A DNA stretch of 35,700 nucleotides from a virus. Below the pieces are notes generated by a model. It was not told the origin of the DNA. It did no database searches and was given only the letters and a program-made list of their open reading frames with translations. The stretch covers positions 1-35,700 of IMG/VR virus record IMGVR_UViG_3300042691_014665; one strand, written 5' to 3'. Shown piece after piece: positions 33,001-35,700 of this stretch. Position 1 is the first letter of the stretch, and the number at the start of each line of letters is the position of its first letter. The translations under genes and the position numbers were made by a program.

Positions 33001-34045
33001 ATATTTCTTTTATTGTATTTATAATAGTTATCATATCCTCAATTTCACCAATAGAAATTCTTACGCTATTTTCTAATCCTTCAAAACTAGACCTATCACG
33101 AACAAGTATACCCTTTTCTATAAGTTTTTTAATTAAAAACTTACTATCTTTGACTTTAATTAAAACAAAATTAGACATTGAGTCAATAAATTGAATATTT
33201 AATTTTTTTAATTCGTTCGTAAAAAATTCTTTATTATTATTAATAATATTAATTCTATTTTTTATATGGTGAATATTTTTTAAAGCAACAATCCCTAGGG
33301 ATTGTGCGAATGAGTTCACTTCTTTGGTGTTCCTAATTTTATTAATTTCGTTAATATTATTTTCGTTAGAACAAATATATCCTAATCTTATAGACGCCAA
33401 TGAAAAGGCTTTTGAGAATGTTCTGGTGATAATTATATTGTTATAATCATTAACTAAACTAACACATGTGATATCAGAAAACTCAAAATATGCTTCATCT
33501 ATTATAAATAATTTATTGGGGTACTTTATTAATAATTCTTTGATTACTGAACAATCAATAACTTTACCTGTTGGGTTATTTGGATTAGTTATGTATATAA
33601 CATCGTTACTGTTAATATCGTTAAAATTGTATGTGTGTTCTTCGAACGGATTAATAATTTTAGAGTAATTTAAATTGTTCGAATATAGTTGTATATAACT
33701 CTCAACTTGACTGTATGATGGATAATAAATTAACACGTTAGTCTCGGGATTAAGAAATGTTGCAAATATATAATGTAATGCTGAATCTGAACCGTTAAAA
33801 ATTTGTATTTTATTTTTATTAATGGAACAATAAGACGATAAAGCGTTAAGTAACTCATCATTGTTGATGTTTGGATATTCACTTAAATTGATTTTGTTGA
33901 ATGATGATTTTAATTCCGACAAATATTCGGAATCGAATTGTATATTACATTCATTCCAATCTAATTTTTTAATAGAATTATCACCTTCTCTATTTGATGG
34001 TAGATAATGTTTAATTTTTGATAAGTTTTTATTAGTTTTAATCAT
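32990..34045 (-). CDS. HisC-like PLP-dependent aminotransferase
   Basis: This is a class I/II fold aminotransferase of 351 residues. Visible features are YPNINNDELLNALSSYC, FNGSDSALHYIF (the phosphate-cup segment, about 83-94), ITNPNNPTG (about 152-160), LFIIDEAYFEF (Asp183, about 179-189) and TFSKAFSLASIRLGY, in which Lys212 binds PLP and Arg220 helps the phosphate. Overall it resembles histidinol-phosphate aminotransferases. In glycan clusters such HisC-like enzymes are unusual; sugar aminotransferases are normally of the DegT family. The substrate may therefore be an amino-acid-type compound rather than a keto sugar. It overlaps the CapK-like gene by 4 bases and the dehydrogenase by 11. 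A role in making an amino decoration is inference. Confidence 0.82.
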   Translation of the reverse strand: MIKTNKNLSKIKHYLPSNREGDNSIKKLDWNECNIQFDSEYLSELKSSFNKINLSEYPNINNDELLNALSSYCSINKNKIQIFNGSDSALHYIFATFLNPETNVLIYYPSYSQVESYIQLYSNNLNYSKIINPFEEHTYNFNDINSNDVIYITNPNNPTGKVIDCSVIKELLIKYPNKLFIIDEAYFEFSDITCVSLVNDYNNIIITRTFSKAFSLASIRLGYICSNENNINEINKIRNTKEVNSFAQSLGIVALKNIHHIKNRINIINNNKEFFTNELKKLNIQFIDSMSNFVLIKVKDSKFLIKKLIEKGILVRDRSSFEGLENSVRISIGEIEDMITIINTIKEIYEY

Positions 34046-35373
34046 TTTATTTCAGTAATAACACATCTAATTTTACCTGTACTGGGGTCCCTAGGTATTT
34101 CATTAACAACTAAAATCTCTATGGGAACATTTCCAATTCTTTGTATTATATCATTTTTTAACTTTAATGAAGTATTTTCATTAAATTCATTCGTTACAAC
34201 GATACTAACTATTATTGATTTATCAATTTTTTGATAAAATTGGAACATTTTAATTTCTTCTATTTTGGACATTACTGTATAAAAATTAACTGACGGTATC
34301 TTAGAATTTATTTCAGATACTATCATGTCATCAACCCTACCATCAATTTCTTTAATAGTTATTGGAGATGAAAATTTGTAGTCAGGAGTCTCCATTAATT
34401 CAACAATATCATTTGTTTTATATCTAATAAATGGCATTACGATATTCATAAATGACGTACCAATTATAGTATTATTATCGTATTCAGTAAAAGAATATGT
34501 CAAACTCTCATGATAGTTGTTACTATGCGATGATTGATACGCAAACGAAACTTTTTCAACTTGACCGTAATGCATCTTTAAATCAAAACCGAAGACATTT
34601 TTTATCTTACTAGACCATATCGGAAGACATTTCTCAGATGCACCGTGAATTGACCTAATATGTTTTAATGATAAGTTATTTTTTTCTAATAAACAAGATA
34701 ACCAATATGCAGTCGATGGATATGTAACAATTGTTTCACATTTGGAATTATTAATGATTTTTACATAATCTCGAATTGTTTCATCATTTAAATGAAACGC
34801 TGACAAATATATTCTTTTTAATTCATAATCAGTAACAATAATATCATTTTCATTTTTGGGTGAATGTCTCCTAATCCACACAGACCATTTATTATATAAG
34901 TCAACACCGTGAGATTTGAAACTATGTGATATATATGCGGCCTCTTTTTTAAACATAGAATCTTCACCATAAAATTCTAAACGTTTACCTGTTGACCCTG
35001 AAGTTTTAAATAAAATTTTATTCCCGTTATAATTTTTTGATATTAAATCATTAAAATTATCCATTATGATTGATTTAGTAAGAATCGGTAATTTTTTAAT
35101 ATCGTCAAAAGATTGTATCACAGGATTAAATTCGTGTTCAGCAAATAACTTACCGTAATATGGTACGTTCTTATAAGAATGAATTAAAACTCGTTTCAAT
35201 TCATTAAATTGATAATCTTTGGCTTGACTATAACCCCATTTTTCAACATCTTCTAAAAATTTAGAAGTATCATCAAATACTTTACCGTATCTTTTATTGA
35301 ACGGAACCAAATCATAATAAATTTTTTTTATCATGTTTGGTTGTTTTTTAATTATTCTTTGAACTATACCCAT
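34042..35373 (-). CDS. CapK/PaaK-like adenylate-forming enzyme
   Basis: This 443-residue protein is in the ANL superfamily and resembles phenylacetate-CoA ligase and the CapK capsule proteins. The ATP-binding motif is KTSGSTGKRLEFYG (about 123-136). Further features are TYPSTAYWLSCLLEKNNLSL, IHGASEKCLPIWSSKIKNVF, MHYGQVEKVSFAYQSSH and MPFIRYKTNDIVELMETP. It ends IPRDPSTGKIRCVITEIK, with the terminal catalytic Lys segment. CapK-type proteins occur in capsule and LPS clusters with an unknown substrate. A second Met at 35334 (MIKKIYYDLVPFNKRYG) would remove a 26-base overlap with the next gene, and is also possible. It may activate an acid for attachment to a sugar amine; the neighbouring aminotransferase and sugar dehydrogenase would fit this. 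Confidence 0.82.
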   Translation of the reverse strand: MGIVQRIIKKQPNMIKKIYYDLVPFNKRYGKVFDDTSKFLEDVEKWGYSQAKDYQFNELKRVLIHSYKNVPYYGKLFAEHEFNPVIQSFDDIKKLPILTKSIIMDNFNDLISKNYNGNKILFKTSGSTGKRLEFYGEDSMFKKEAAYISHSFKSHGVDLYNKWSVWIRRHSPKNENDIIVTDYELKRIYLSAFHLNDETIRDYVKIINNSKCETIVTYPSTAYWLSCLLEKNNLSLKHIRSIHGASEKCLPIWSSKIKNVFGFDLKMHYGQVEKVSFAYQSSHSNNYHESLTYSFTEYDNNTIIGTSFMNIVMPFIRYKTNDIVELMETPDYKFSSPITIKEIDGRVDDMIVSEINSKIPSVNFYTVMSKIEEIKMFQFYQKIDKSIIVSIVVTNEFNENTSLKLKNDIIQRIGNVPIEILVVNEIPRDPSTGKIRCVITEIK

Positions 35374-35692
35374 TGAAAAAATCTTCAGAGTTTATCCCTT
35401 TGTCGTCTATAAAGAAATCAGCATTAAATTTAACACCAGTTCTCAGTTCGTTAAATCTCAAACCAAATTTAATTAATTGTTCGTAAGTTTGTTCATACCA
35501 ATTTTTTTTTGATACGCAACCTCTCGCAGTTTCTATTATAATATAGTTACCTTTATCAAATAAACTATTAACAATCTCAATCCTATCTTTCATAGGTTCA
35601 GAATTTAAATAATCCCAATTACCATCTTCTTTTTTTTTAGTATCACATAATGTGTTATCTAAATCAAAAACAAATATTTTTTTACGCTCCAT
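35348..35692 (-). CDS. HAD-like phosphatase of capsule clusters
   Basis: This 114-residue protein shows HAD motif I KKIFVFDLDNTLCDT (Asp10, Asp12), motif II IIIETARG (Thr55) and a motif III-type FNADFFIDDKGINSEDFF (about 88-105). It lacks the large cap domain. Small HAD proteins with a TARG segment and a C-terminal DDK occur in capsule and LPS loci as sugar- or lipid-phosphate phosphatases. The motif I catalytic Asp pair is intact, in contrast to the HAD-like protein at 24703. It is the first gene of the glycan block visible here; its ATG is complete at 35692, only 8 bases from the window edge. The operon probably continues to the right. Confidence 0.8.
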   Translation of the reverse strand: MERKKIFVFDLDNTLCDTKKKEDGNWDYLNSEPMKDRIEIVNSLFDKGNYIIIETARGCVSKKNWYEQTYEQLIKFGLRFNELRTGVKFNADFFIDDKGINSEDFFNGYSSKNN

Positions 35693-35700
35693 ATAAATTT

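Noticed and set aside
1-35700. tRNA genes, CRISPR arrays, integrase or transposase
   Set aside because: None was seen on reading; direct repeats found are within coding regions.

Overview
The window is part of a T4-like (myovirus) tailed-phage genome, probably from a phage of a Bacteroidota (Flavobacteria-like) host. The phage call rests on a recognisable head module: large terminase, gp20-type portal, gp21-type prohead protease, gp22-type acidic scaffold and gp23-type major capsid protein, in T4 order. A gp55-like late sigma factor, a gp5/OB-like baseplate protein and PhoH support it. The host call is weaker. It rests on A-rich leaders without Shine-Dalgarno sequences, one promoter matching the Bacteroidota form TTG-N19-TAnnTTTG, and a DUF4494-like protein.

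Layout. 1-4.5 kb (+): a 5'-truncated muramidase-like ORF and four virion-type proteins of unknown role, two of them very low in complexity. 4.5-14.0 kb (+): the head operon, with terminators at about 10.54 and 14.04 kb. 14.1-16.3 kb: small genes on both strands, including a Cys-rich protein, two basic cargo-like proteins, and one gene with a host-type promoter. 16.3-21.8 kb (-): large structural and baseplate genes. 21.8-22.6 kb (-): the late sigma factor. 22.6-35.7 kb (-): a compact, largely overlapping run of genes, mostly for sugar-nucleotide and glycan work. It holds a GT2 and a GT-B glycosyltransferase, a degenerate HAD protein, PhoH, a GDP-mannose 3,5-epimerase, a second SDR epimerase, three FkbM methyltransferases, GT10-like and GT11-like fucosyltransferases, a UDP-sugar dehydrogenase, a HisC-like aminotransferase, a CapK/PaaK-like adenylating enzyme and a HAD phosphatase.

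How it fits together. An ATATTTAT(A) motif recurs in the same orientation just upstream of most late units on both strands and is a good candidate for the late promoter read by the gp55-like factor. Several proteins carry a terminal amphipathic helix ending in (L/I)xE, the cleavage consensus of gp21-type proteases, which suggests a capsid-targeting tag. The glycan genes could build and transfer a methylated sugar, possibly L-galactose or L-fucose type, onto the host surface or the virion. The sequence does not say which. No tRNA, CRISPR, integrase or transposase was seen, and no gene-free stretch exceeds 300 bases.
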